Shown here piece after piece: positions 53,639-61,578 of a DNA stretch of 64,000 nucleotides. Each line of letters begins with the position of its first letter. Within the stretch, counting starts at the first letter, position 1. The notes beneath the pieces are model-generated. The model searched no databases. It saw nothing but the letters and a program-made list of their open reading frames with translations, and had not been told where the DNA came from. The position numbers and the translations under genes are program-made. The stretch is from UBA7067 sp051880615 (lineage in GTDB: Bacteria > Bacillota > Clostridia > Oscillospirales > Acutalibacteraceae), in contig JBJEOH010000038.1 of NCBI GenBank assembly GCA_051880615.1, positions 1 through 64,000 on the forward strand. Reading direction: 5' to 3'.

Positions 53639-54490
53639 ATGGATATAAGAAGAATTAAAGCCCGTACAGTTACCGATGCGGTAAAAAAGCTGTTTATGGA
53701 CTGTAATTATTATATAGGCGACGATATTACAGCCGCTTTGAAAAAGGGACTTGAATGTGAACAATCGCCTGTCGGCAGGAGCGTTTTGTCGCAGCTTTTA
53801 GAGAATAACGAGATTGCGGCGAAAGAGCAGATTCCGCTTTGTCAGGACACAGGTATGGCGGTGCTGTTTGTTGAGTACGGCGACAAGCTTGTGATTGAGG
53901 ACGGCGGCTTTGAGGACGCAGTTATGCAGGGTGTGAGAGAGGCGTATGACGAGGGTTATCTGCGCAAAAGCGTTGTCAGCGACCCTGTGTTTGACCGTAA
54001 AAACACGGGTGACAACACTCCTGCAGTTATTCACACAAGAATAGTAAGCGGCGATAAAATAAAAATACTTGCAGGCGGCAAGGGCTTCGGCAGCGAGAAT
54101 ATGTCGGCGATTGCAATGCTCACTCCGTCAAAGGGCGTTGAGGGTGTAAAGGCTTTTGTGCTTGATACAGTCAGAAAGGCAGGCCCTAACCCATGTCCGC
54201 CGATGGTTGTTGGCGTGGGAATAGGCGGCACATTTGAAAAGGCGGCTCAGCTTGCAAAAAAGGCGACACTGCGCGCTATCGACACAAGCAACGAAGATGA
54301 GCGTTACGCAAAGCTGGAGGAAGAGCTGCTCGAATCTATCAACAAAATGGGCTTTGGGCCTGCCGGTCTTGGCGGAAGCACAACTGCGATTGGCGTGAAT
54401 ATTGAAACCTACCCGACGCATATAGCAGGAATGCCTGTTGCGGTCAACATATGCTGTCATGCGGCTCGGCATAAGAGTACGGTTATTTGA
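53639..54490 (+). CDS. Class I fumarate hydratase, alpha subunit
   Basis: Catalytic iron-sulfur subunit of the two-subunit fumarase (or tartrate dehydratase) family, 283 residues. Cysteines at PLCQDTGMAV, CPPMVVGVGIGG and NICCHAARH fit the cluster ligands. The family's NTGDNTPAVIHTRIV and GLGGSTTAIGVNIE are present. The beta subunit gene follows by 26 bases. Fumarase is preferred to L-tartrate dehydratase because citrate synthase lies close by, but sequence alone cannot settle this. Confidence 0.88.
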   Translation: MDIRRIKARTVTDAVKKLFMDCNYYIGDDITAALKKGLECEQSPVGRSVLSQLLENNEIAAKEQIPLCQDTGMAVLFVEYGDKLVIEDGGFEDAVMQGVREAYDEGYLRKSVVSDPVFDRKNTGDNTPAVIHTRIVSGDKIKILAGGKGFGSENMSAIAMLTPSKGVEGVKAFVLDTVRKAGPNPCPPMVVGVGIGGTFEKAAQLAKKATLRAIDTSNEDERYAKLEEELLESINKMGFGPAGLGGSTTAIGVNIETYPTHIAGMPVAVNICCHAARHKSTVI

Positions 54491-54516
54491 TTTATGCTTG
54501 AAAGGATTTGAAATAT

Positions 54517-55065
54517 ATGAAGAAACTGAACCTTCCTCTTACTGAGGAGGATATACTCGGCTTGAGAGCAGGCGACAGTGTTCTGCTCTCTGGTACAATG
54601 CTGACAGGGCGTGATGCGGCGCATAAAAGGCTTTATGAGCTTATACAAAACGGCGAGGAGCTGCCGGTTGACATCAAGGGCGAGCTGATATATTATGTCG
54701 GCCCTGCTCCTGCAAAGCCCGGATATGCCGTTGGCCCGGCAGGCCCTACATCAAGCTACCGTATGGATAAATACGCTCCGTCACTGATGGATTTGGGACT
54801 GCGCGGTATGATAGGCAAGGGCGCACGCTCACAGGAGGTTATCGACTCTATTGTAAGGAACAAGGGCGTGTACTTTGCCTGTATCGGCGGTGCGGCGGCT
54901 TTGATTGCAAAGAGCATTAAAAGCGAGGAAATCCTCTGCTATGAGGATCTGGAAACAGAGGCAATAAGGCGATATACCGTTGAGGATTTTCCGTGCATCG
55001 TTGCGGTTGATTGCTACGGCGGCAACGCATATGAGGACGGAGTTAAGAAGTATTCGCAGGAATAA
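54517..55065 (+). CDS. Class I fumarate hydratase, beta subunit
   Basis: Partner of the alpha subunit just upstream; 182 residues. The core shows LRAGDSVLLSGTMLTGRDAAHKRL, the GPTSSYRMDKYAP block for substrate binding and the EAIRRYTVEDFPCIVAVDCYGGN region. The ATG at 54517 is chosen for its AAAGGAT site; a TTG at 54508 is too close to that site. Alpha and beta subunits are fused in some bacteria; here they are separate. Confidence 0.88.
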   Translation: MKKLNLPLTEEDILGLRAGDSVLLSGTMLTGRDAAHKRLYELIQNGEELPVDIKGELIYYVGPAPAKPGYAVGPAGPTSSYRMDKYAPSLMDLGLRGMIGKGARSQEVIDSIVRNKGVYFACIGGAAALIAKSIKSEEILCYEDLETEAIRRYTVEDFPCIVAVDCYGGNAYEDGVKKYSQE

Positions 55066-55089
55066 AGCGATAAATCGGAGGTAATGTAT

Positions 55090-55755
55090 ATGCAGCTTAT
55101 TGAGGCTGTCAGAAACCGTCACAGTGTTCGCAGGTACAAGGATAAGCCTGTTGATGCTGAAATTCTGAATGCGCTGCGCGGTGAAATAGACGCTTGCAAT
55201 AAAGAGGGTAATCTGCACATTCAGCTTGTCACAGATGAGCCGAAAGCGTTTGACAGCTTTATGGCGCATTACGGCAAGTTCAGCGGCGTTAAAAACTATA
55301 TTGCGCTTATCGGGAAAAAGAGCGACAGGCTTGACGAGCTGTGCGGATATTACGGCGAGAGATTGGTGCTGAAAGCACAGCAGCTCGGGCTTAACACCTG
55401 CTGGGTGGCGATGAGCTATAAGAAAATACCGACCGCCTTTAAAATAGGCAGCGGCGAAAAGCTGACGGTTGTTATTGCGCTCGGCTATGGGGAAACACAG
55501 GGCGTTAAGCATAAATCAAAATCAGCTGAGGCAGTCAGCAATATAAGCGACAGTACCCCGGATTGGTTTAAATCGGGTGTTGAGGCGGCTCTGCTTGCGC
55601 CTACTGCGATGAATCAGCAGAAATTCACATTGACCTATGCAGACGGAAAGGTAGCCGCCAAGGCAGGCTTCGGCTTTTACACAAAGCTTGACCTCGGTAT
55701 TGTAAAATATCATTTTGAAATCGGCGCAGGCAAGGAAAGCTTTGAGTGGCAATAA
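55090..55755 (+). CDS. Nitroreductase-family flavoprotein
   Basis: FMN-dependent NAD(P)H oxidoreductase-like protein of 221 residues. The N-terminal VRNRHSVRRYKDKPVD is the FMN-binding signature, and LLAPTAMNQQKFTLTY lies later. Physiological substrate unknown. GGAGG at 55077-55081 fits the ATG at 55090 better than the in-frame ATG at 55084. It follows the fumarase genes by 24 bases and ends at a strong terminator, so it may be the last gene of that operon. Confidence 0.88.
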   Translation: MQLIEAVRNRHSVRRYKDKPVDAEILNALRGEIDACNKEGNLHIQLVTDEPKAFDSFMAHYGKFSGVKNYIALIGKKSDRLDELCGYYGERLVLKAQQLGLNTCWVAMSYKKIPTAFKIGSGEKLTVVIALGYGETQGVKHKSKSAEAVSNISDSTPDWFKSGVEAALLAPTAMNQQKFTLTYADGKVAAKAGFGFYTKLDLGIVKYHFEIGAGKESFEWQ

Positions 55756-55772
55756 AATACAATACAAAACTC

Positions 55773-55803
55773 AGGCGGCAGGGAAAATCCCTGCCGCCTT
55801 TTA
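55773..55803 (+). terminator. Terminator of the fumarase-nitroreductase operon
   Basis: A perfect 12-bp stem, AGGCGGCAGGGA/TCCCTGCCGCCT, with loop AAA is followed by TTTTAT. Confidence 0.9.
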
Positions 55804-55831
55804 TGTATGCTTTGGTTTATTGCTTTATTAA

Positions 55832-56503
55832 TCAGCCTTTGCCGCTGTTATTAATCCGTTCAATTATATCAATAACCTCGAACAAATCATCTGCAACGGC
55901 GTAGACCTTTTGCAGGATTTCGTCATTCGGCGGCAGTATATCGGGCACCATAACGGTTACCATTCCTGCGCTGTGTCCTGCTCTTATTCCGTTGTGGCTG
56001 TCCTCAAGGCACATACATTCACAGCAGGGTATGTCAAGCTGTTTTGCCGCTTCGATAAAAATATCCGGAGCAGGCTTGCCGTTTGCCACCATATTGCCAA
56101 AAACTCCGGCAGAGAAATACTTGTATATATCGGCTCGTTTAAGCAAATCCTCGGCTACCGCCTTGCTTGTTGAGGAGGCAACCGCGCATTTTATGTCGTT
56201 ATCTTTGAGATATGTCAGAAGCTCGTCTATGCCCGGCTTTTTCGGAACGCCGTTTTCATCAACCAACTTTAGAAAGCCGTCAAGATTCATCTGTCGCAGT
56301 CTGTCAAAGTCAAATTCATCGCCGAATATTGACTTGTAGAAAAGCTTTGTGTCGGGTGAGCGTTTGCCGACTGTCTGCTTGAATATGTCAAGTGTAATAT
56401 CATAACCCATTATTGCGGCATTCTCTCTTGACAGCCTGTATGTAGTCCATTCGGTGTCGAGCATCAGTCCGTCCATATCGAAAACTACTGCGTTAATTTT
56501 CAT
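55832..56503 (-). CDS. HAD-superfamily phosphatase (beta-phosphoglucomutase-like)
   Basis: The 223 residues carry the nucleophile motif VVFDMDGLMLDTE, motif II in AVASSTSKAV, Lys in ANGKPAPDIF and the acidic motif CLEDSHNGIRAG. The cap is of type C1. It may be a sugar phosphatase or a beta-phosphoglucomutase; the residues do not decide. TGGAGG precedes the ATG. Confidence 0.88.
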   Translation of the reverse strand: MKINAVVFDMDGLMLDTEWTTYRLSRENAAIMGYDITLDIFKQTVGKRSPDTKLFYKSIFGDEFDFDRLRQMNLDGFLKLVDENGVPKKPGIDELLTYLKDNDIKCAVASSTSKAVAEDLLKRADIYKYFSAGVFGNMVANGKPAPDIFIEAAKQLDIPCCECMCLEDSHNGIRAGHSAGMVTVMVPDILPPNDEILQKVYAVADDLFEVIDIIERINNSGKG

Positions 56504-56542
56504 ATCTTCCTCCAGAATACATAATTATAAGATATAAAGAAA

Positions 56543-56570
56543 TCGGTCTGCTCATCACAGACCGATTTTG
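56543..56570 (-). terminator. Terminator after rubredoxin
   Basis: AATCGGTCTG and CAGACCGATT form a 10-bp stem just past the rubredoxin stop codon. On the minus strand it is followed by TCTTTATAT. Confidence 0.65.
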
Positions 56571-56572
56571 CA

Positions 56573-56731
56573 TTATTCCTTTACAAACTCTTCTTTGCCT
56601 GCTCCGCAGATAGGGCAGACAAAATCGTCCGGCAAGTCCTCAAATGCTGTGCCCGGAGCAATGCCCTGCTCCTCGCAACCCTCTTCGGGATCATAAGTCC
56701 AGCCGCACGGCTCGCAAACATATTTATCCAT
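56573..56731 (-). CDS. Rubredoxin
   Basis: Small electron carrier with one Fe(Cys)4 site, 52 residues. It starts MDKYVCEPCGWTYDPEEG; the ligands are C6, C9, C39 and C42 in CEPCGW and CPICGAG. AAAGGAG precedes the ATG. In anaerobes rubredoxin donates electrons to rubrerythrins and superoxide reductase, so it may serve the reverse rubrerythrin encoded at about 37 kb. The promoter overlaps a perfect palindrome. Confidence 0.95.
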   Translation of the reverse strand: MDKYVCEPCGWTYDPEEGCEEQGIAPGTAFEDLPDDFVCPICGAGKEEFVKE

Positions 56732-56752
56732 AGCGATTCTCCTTTATAATTT

Positions 56753-56772
56753 GATAGTATCATTATACTATC
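56753..56772 (-). promoter_or_regulatory. Palindromic operator over the rubredoxin -10 region
   Basis: GATAGTAT-CATT-ATACTATC is a perfect 8-bp inverted repeat. On the minus strand the TATAAT -10 (56767-56762) lies at its centre, so a dimeric regulator bound here would block transcription. Its regulator is unknown. Confidence 0.5.
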
Positions 56773-56845
56773 TTTGAGACAGGATTTAAAGTGGTTTATA
56801 TGAAAAATTTTTATGAATAAGTCTTGTGTTTAGTACCGCTAAAAA

Positions 56846-57149
56846 AGAGAGTTAAGAGTTAAGAGTGGAGATGTGGTTGTCGCCGCAAGCGGCTCTTTAA
56901 AATAAGAAGAACTCGTAACAGGTTTGTTAATCTGTAGGGAACGGTTTTGACCGTTCCGGGATAGACAAATATACTACGGTTTATACAAAATCAGAATAGA
57001 GTATAACATCCATTAGAACGAACCGGAACACTCAAGAGTGTTCCCTACAACCTTCGTTACGGGTTTCAGCTAAAACGGTATATTTCTTTACTCAAAGAGT
57101 AGCACAGCTGCGATAACCGACTCTTCACTCTCCACTCTCAACTCTGCGG
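56846..57149. repeat. Dispersed repeat, copy F (inverted orientation, longest)
   Basis: Starts with GAGAGTTAAGAGTTAAGAG and the GTTGTCGCCGCAAGCGGCTC hairpin, then GTAGGGAACGG..CCGTTCCGGG, a central part with ACAAAATCAGAATAGAG (shared with copy C in reverse), GAACCGGAACACTC..GAGTGTTCCCTAC, and ends in TCTTCACTCTCCACTC. Its order is reversed relative to copies B and C. It fills the 435-base gap upstream of rubredoxin; nothing else is seen there except the operator. Confidence 0.8.
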
Positions 57150-57167
57150 TGCTTGCACCGCCGGCGA

Positions 57168-58517
57168 TTACATAGTTAAAATTCCGTTGTCTGATTTCAT
57201 AAGAATGAGAATTTGCTCTTCAAGTCCTGTTTCGCAGTTGATATACACAAGTATTTCCTCATTCTCAACACCCTTGCATAAAAATTCATAGCAGAGATAT
57301 TCAATGCCGTCGTGAATAGGGATAACTGCGAGGCGCGATTTTTCCTCGGTGAGATAAGGGCTCAGGCTTCGGCGTGCGGAACTTAGCGAGAGATAAGGCT
57401 TTACATTGCGCAGACAGTGATTCATCAGGTAGTTCTCGGCGTTGTAGGAAACGATTTCGCCGTTTTCAAGAGATACGCCGACTTTTATTAAATCGCCGTA
57501 GCACACAACGCCGTCCTGCGAGTAGGCAAAGTTAATAACGCATATATTGTCGTTGATTGCGTAATAGCTCTCGGTCATATTATTTATTCCGTTTTTCTCA
57601 AGAAACGCCGACGCTTTTTCAAGGGCGTCCTTATACTCAAGTGATTTGTCGTTTGGTGAGTTGCTTTTCGTCATCTCGGCAATAAAGCCGCCCTGCTTTG
57701 AAACGGTGATATATTCGTTTTTGTCGGTTGAGAAAACATATGTGGGAATTTTACCGTCAGTCGGCGAAAGGCTTGTAAGAGTATCGGCGGTAATTGACAA
57801 AAAGGCGGCGGCTTTTTCGGCGGCTTCCTGCTCGCTTATCTCGTTATAGTTCTCAAGAAAAATACTTTTTTTGTTTTGGGTGCTGTCAGCAAACGGTCCG
57901 TCATATATTAAGGTGGGGTAGCTTGCAAAGCTCTCGTTTATTTCTCCGAAATCTCCGTCAAGTACAAACTCCGGCGGTGCTTGCTCGGTTATGTTGCCGT
58001 TGATAGTCTGCGTAATACCAAGCTGTGTGTCACCGTCGCCGTATTTAGCGGAAAGTTCCTCTAACACAGGGGAGAGCTTGTCGGCATATTCAGACAGGCT
58101 TACAAGGGTGTCGCGGTTTTGCGACGAAAAAGCATAGCCTCTTGACGACGCATTGATTATGCTGAGCGAGTAATCGCCGACCTGCGATAGGAATTTATGC
58201 AGCTTTTCGCTCTCGGAAGTGGTGACCGGTAAACGGGACAGTACTGATTTTGCGCCGGCACTATCTGAGCAAAGCTTCGCGGCAAGTGAAAGTCTGCCGG
58301 TGCTTGTGTTGGCGTAAATTCCCTTTGACAGCGATGATTTTATGCTTGTCATATAGTCCGAAAGCTCGGACAGTGCCATCTGATAGCCCTGTTCAATGGA
58401 GGTGCGGTATCGGCTTGCTATTGAAAACCCTGCAATACACGCGCCTGATACAAGCAGCAAAAGTGCTGTGGCAAAGCTTATAAAACGCACTATCTGTCGT
58501 TTTGTCAATTTTACCAT
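57168..58517 (-). CDS. ypeB: Germination protein YpeB
   Basis: Needed for localisation and stability of the spore cortex-lytic enzyme SleB. The 449 residues comprise an N-terminal membrane anchor (about 10-33), a helical region (about 35-190) and C-terminal PepSY-type domains with repeats such as EQEAAEKAAAFLSI and YKDALEKASAFLEKNG. The ATG at 58517 has AAGGACAG upstream. In Bacillus and Clostridia ypeB usually follows sleB; here no sleB gene lies upstream, only a repeat element. Confidence 0.88.
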   Translation of the reverse strand: MVKLTKRQIVRFISFATALLLLVSGACIAGFSIASRYRTSIEQGYQMALSELSDYMTSIKSSLSKGIYANTSTGRLSLAAKLCSDSAGAKSVLSRLPVTTSESEKLHKFLSQVGDYSLSIINASSRGYAFSSQNRDTLVSLSEYADKLSPVLEELSAKYGDGDTQLGITQTINGNITEQAPPEFVLDGDFGEINESFASYPTLIYDGPFADSTQNKKSIFLENYNEISEQEAAEKAAAFLSITADTLTSLSPTDGKIPTYVFSTDKNEYITVSKQGGFIAEMTKSNSPNDKSLEYKDALEKASAFLEKNGINNMTESYYAINDNICVINFAYSQDGVVCYGDLIKVGVSLENGEIVSYNAENYLMNHCLRNVKPYLSLSSARRSLSPYLTEEKSRLAVIPIHDGIEYLCYEFLCKGVENEEILVYINCETGLEEQILILMKSDNGILTM

Positions 58518-58609
58518 TTTATCACTGTCCTTTTTTCTGTACCTCTTTCGATTTATTATTTCCATTTAATTTTTATAATACACTAATTCCAAAAAATTCA
58601 TATTACCAT

Positions 58610-58649
58610 TTTACAAACCTTTTACTCGTTTGTGTGTTTTCTTTTTACA
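58610..58649 (+). promoter_or_regulatory. Possible PhoP-box-like repeats before the pst operon
   Basis: TTTACA (58610-58615), TTTACT (58621-58626) and TTTACA (58644-58649) lie on the plus strand; the first two are spaced 11 bases apart as in Bacillus PhoP boxes (TTAACA-like repeats). They lie 230 bases before pstS. The third is off by one base from a regular spacing. Confidence 0.3.
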
Positions 58650-58690
58650 CCTCGGGTTTATATTCATAGGCGTACCAAAGAGGTAACTTA

Positions 58691-58846
58691 TACTAATACC
58701 TAATAAAAAGCAGACAATCTTTGCGGTCTAATTTCCGCAATACTGCGTTGTCGTCCTTGCAAGGCGTCAGCCTTGCGGCGTCCTCCGCCTTGTCTTGCGA
58801 TAATTATCCTCGCAAATATAAGTCTACTTTCTATCAGGGATTAGCA
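58691..58846 (-). repeat. 156-bp structured inverted-repeat element between ypeB and pstS
   Basis: Outer arms at 58691-58715 and 58822-58846 pair over about 25 bp and enclose smaller hairpins, such as GCAAGGC/GCCTTGC, GGCG/CGCC and TTTGCGG/CCGCAAT. Four plus-strand A-C or C-A mismatches become U-G wobbles if read from the minus strand. That suggests a structured minus-strand RNA or a MITE. No protein-coding frame. Confidence 0.6.
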
Positions 58847-58878
58847 TTAATCAACTCAGAAGAGGAGAAAAGAAAACT

Positions 58879-59784
58879 ATGAAAAAGACATCAAGAGTAT
58901 TAACCATGGCAGTAGCAGCACTGATGGCTGTATCGGCATTTGCAGGTTGCGGCAACAATTCATCAAGCAGTTCTAACGACTCAGGCTCGGCTGCAACATT
59001 CGACACAAGTAAGGAAATTTCAGTTATCACAAGAGAGCAGGGCTCAGGCACAAGAGACGCTTTTGTTGAGCTGACAGGCGTTCTTGTTAAGGACGGCGAC
59101 ACAAAGACAGACAATACAGCGGCAAGCGCAGTAACGGTTAACGGCACAGAGGCTGTTATTACAAATGTTAAGGGCAATGACGCGGCAATCGGCTACATAT
59201 CACTCGGCTCACTTAACGATTCTGTTAAGGCCGCAAAGATTGAGGGCGTTGAAGCAACTGCGGAGAATGTAAAATCGGGCGATTACAAAATCAGCCGTCC
59301 GTTCAACATCGCTTACAAGGGTGAGCTTGAGGGACTTGCAAAGGATTTTGTTGACTTCATTATGAGCGCAGACGGTCAGAAGGTTGTTTCGGACAACGGA
59401 TATGTAACGGTATCAGAAAACGCTGCATACAGCGGTTCAAAGCCGAGCGGCAAGATTGTTGTAGCAGGCTCTTCATCGGTATCCCCTGTAATGGAAAAGC
59501 TCATAGAGGCTTACAAGGCTATCAACACAGGCGCAGACATTGAGCTTCAGACAAACGACTCATCAGCAGGTATGACAGCCGCTATTGAGGGCACCTGCGA
59601 CATCGGTATGGCTTCCCGTGAGCTTAAGGACAAGGAAGCGGCTGAGCTTAAGTCACAGGCAATCGCAAAAGACGGTATCGCAGTAATTGTAAATACAAAC
59701 AATACCCTCGAAAGCCTTACACTCGACCAGGTAAAGGCTATCTACACAGGCGAAACAAAGGTTTGGAGCGACATAATTAAATGA
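58879..59784 (+). CDS. pstS: Phosphate ABC transporter, substrate-binding lipoprotein
   Basis: Captures phosphate outside the membrane. The 301 residues start with a lipoprotein signal (AVSAFAGCGNN; Cys at 24) and a Ser/Asn spacer. The phosphate-binding loops appear as REQGSGTRDAFVEL and the second-domain GSSSVSPVMEKL and ASRELKDKE. It is shorter than E. coli PstS but of typical Clostridia length. AGAGGAG precedes the ATG. It overlaps pstC by 4 bases (ATGA). Confidence 0.93.
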   Translation: MKKTSRVLTMAVAALMAVSAFAGCGNNSSSSSNDSGSAATFDTSKEISVITREQGSGTRDAFVELTGVLVKDGDTKTDNTAASAVTVNGTEAVITNVKGNDAAIGYISLGSLNDSVKAAKIEGVEATAENVKSGDYKISRPFNIAYKGELEGLAKDFVDFIMSADGQKVVSDNGYVTVSENAAYSGSKPSGKIVVAGSSSVSPVMEKLIEAYKAINTGADIELQTNDSSAGMTAAIEGTCDIGMASRELKDKEAAELKSQAIAKDGIAVIVNTNNTLESLTLDQVKAIYTGETKVWSDIIK

Positions 59785-60650
59785 GATTAAACAGAATAAA
59801 AGAAAAGGCTATGCAGGGAGTTTTCTTCCTGACAGCCATAACAAGTATAGCGGCGGTAGTCCTTATTTGTGTCTTCTTATTCTATAACGGCGTTCCGGCA
59901 ATAGCGGAAATCGGATTATTTGACTTTGTAGGCGGCCAGAAATGGGCGCCTACAAACGAACCTGCAAGTTATGGAATATTATGTATGATAGTAGGAAGTA
60001 TCTATATTACTGCCGGAGCTATAATAATCGGTGTTCCGATAGGTATTCTTACGGCGGTATTCCTCGCCAGATTCTGCACGCCAGCACTCTATAAGATTAT
60101 AAAGCCGGCAACCGAGCTTTTAGCCGGTATTCCGTCAATCGTCTACGGCTTCTTCGGTCTTATGGTTATCGTGCCGTTTATCCGCGAAAACTTCGGCGGC
60201 GACGGCTCAAGCCTTCTGGCGGCTTCAATAGTGTTGGGAATTATGATATTGCCGACAATCATCGGCGTGTCAGAGTCGGCTATCCGTGCCGTTCCCGAAA
60301 GCTACTACGAGGGCTCGCTTGCTCTTGGTGCAACAAGAGAGCGAAGTGTTTTCAAGACGATTCTGCCTGCTTCAAAGTCAGGTATACTTGCAGGCGTTGT
60401 GCTCGGCATAGGTAGAGCTATCGGCGAAACAATGGCTGTTATTCTTATAGCCGGTAATCAGGTGCAAATTCCCGATTCTCTTACAGACGGCGTAAGAACA
60501 CTTACGGCAAACATTGTTCTTGAAATGGGTTATTCAACGGGACTTCACCGCCAGGCTCTTATAGCAACAGGTGTGGTGCTTTTTGTGTTTATTCTTTTAA
60601 TAACCATTTCAATGCAGGCTATAAAGAGTAGGAGTGAGAAGAATGGCTGA
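59781..60650 (+). CDS. pstC: Phosphate ABC transporter permease PstC
   Basis: Membrane channel subunit with PstA, 289 residues and six predicted helices. The permease coupling loop (EAA-like) is seen as SYYEGSLALGATRERSVFKT. LAGIPSIVYGFFGL is the family signature. Overlaps pstS by 4 and pstA by 8 bases, so the three are translationally coupled. Confidence 0.94.
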   Translation: MRLNRIKEKAMQGVFFLTAITSIAAVVLICVFLFYNGVPAIAEIGLFDFVGGQKWAPTNEPASYGILCMIVGSIYITAGAIIIGVPIGILTAVFLARFCTPALYKIIKPATELLAGIPSIVYGFFGLMVIVPFIRENFGGDGSSLLAASIVLGIMILPTIIGVSESAIRAVPESYYEGSLALGATRERSVFKTILPASKSGILAGVVLGIGRAIGETMAVILIAGNQVQIPDSLTDGVRTLTANIVLEMGYSTGLHRQALIATGVVLFVFILLITISMQAIKSRSEKNG

Positions 60651-61545
60651 TAATACAAAGGTGAGTGAGCCTGAGATTAAGGCTGTGAATAAAATTACTC
60701 TTGCACAAAGGCTGAAGGAATATAAAAGAAAGCCGCTGTCGCTTGTTATGTACCTTGTCGTTATTCTTGCGGCGGCTCTTTCTGTTCTCGCGTTGGTGTT
60801 TCTTATAGTATACATACTCGTAATGGGCGTTCCGAACCTTACGCCAGACCTTTTCGCTTGGGAATATAACAGCGACAATGTATCGTGTATGCCTGCGATT
60901 ATTAATACGGTTATTATTACATTGCTGACTCTTGTTATCGCTGTGCCGTTCGGAATCGGCGCGGCAATTTATCTTGCCGAATACGCAAAGAGGGGAAACA
61001 AGCTTGTAAAGGTAATCAGAACAATGGCTGAAACACTGTCGGGTATTCCGTCAATCGTTTACGGCTTGTTCGGTATGCTGTGCTTTGTTACCGCGTTCCA
61101 CTGGGGTTATTCAATTCTTGCAGGCGCGTTCACGCTTTCTATAATGGTTCTTCCGACCATTATGCGTACAACCGAGGAGGCGCTCATCGCTGTTCCCGAT
61201 TCATACCGAGAGGGCAGCTTTGGTCTGGGAGCAGGAAAGCTCAGAACAATAGTAAAAACAATTCTTCCCAGTGCAATGCCGGGTATCCTTGCAGGAGTAA
61301 TTCTTGCAATAGGCAGAATTGTCGGCGAAACAGCGGCTTTGATATATACCGCAGGCTCAACAACGGGACTTGTTGATGGCGTTATGGCATCGGGCAGAAC
61401 GCTTGCGATTCATATGTATATGCTTGCAAACGAGGGATTGCACACCAATCAGGCGTGGGGAACTGCGGTTGTATTGCTTGTGCTTGTGCTTGGGATAAAC
61501 ACCCTATCAAGCTTTATAGCAAAGAAGCTTAGCAGCAAAAAATAA
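60643..61545 (+). CDS. pstA: Phosphate ABC transporter permease PstA
   Basis: Partner permease of PstC, 300 residues with six helices after a polar N-terminus of about 35 residues. Signature LSGIPSIVYGLFGM and coupling loop DSYREGSFGLGAGKLRTIVKT. The ATG at 60643 is chosen because TAGGAG lies upstream; a GTG at 60634 overlaps that site. pstB follows by 33 bases. Confidence 0.94.
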   Translation: MADNTKVSEPEIKAVNKITLAQRLKEYKRKPLSLVMYLVVILAAALSVLALVFLIVYILVMGVPNLTPDLFAWEYNSDNVSCMPAIINTVIITLLTLVIAVPFGIGAAIYLAEYAKRGNKLVKVIRTMAETLSGIPSIVYGLFGMLCFVTAFHWGYSILAGAFTLSIMVLPTIMRTTEEALIAVPDSYREGSFGLGAGKLRTIVKTILPSAMPGILAGVILAIGRIVGETAALIYTAGSTTGLVDGVMASGRTLAIHMYMLANEGLHTNQAWGTAVVLLVLVLGINTLSSFIAKKLSSKK

Positions 61546-61578
61546 AACCGCCGAATCAAGAAAGGATAATAGGCATAG

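Noticed and set aside
56581..56763. Arg/Ala-rich 60-codon open frame on the minus strand
   Set aside because: It is out of frame with a perfect rubredoxin (56573-56731) with four cysteine ligands and a good start site.
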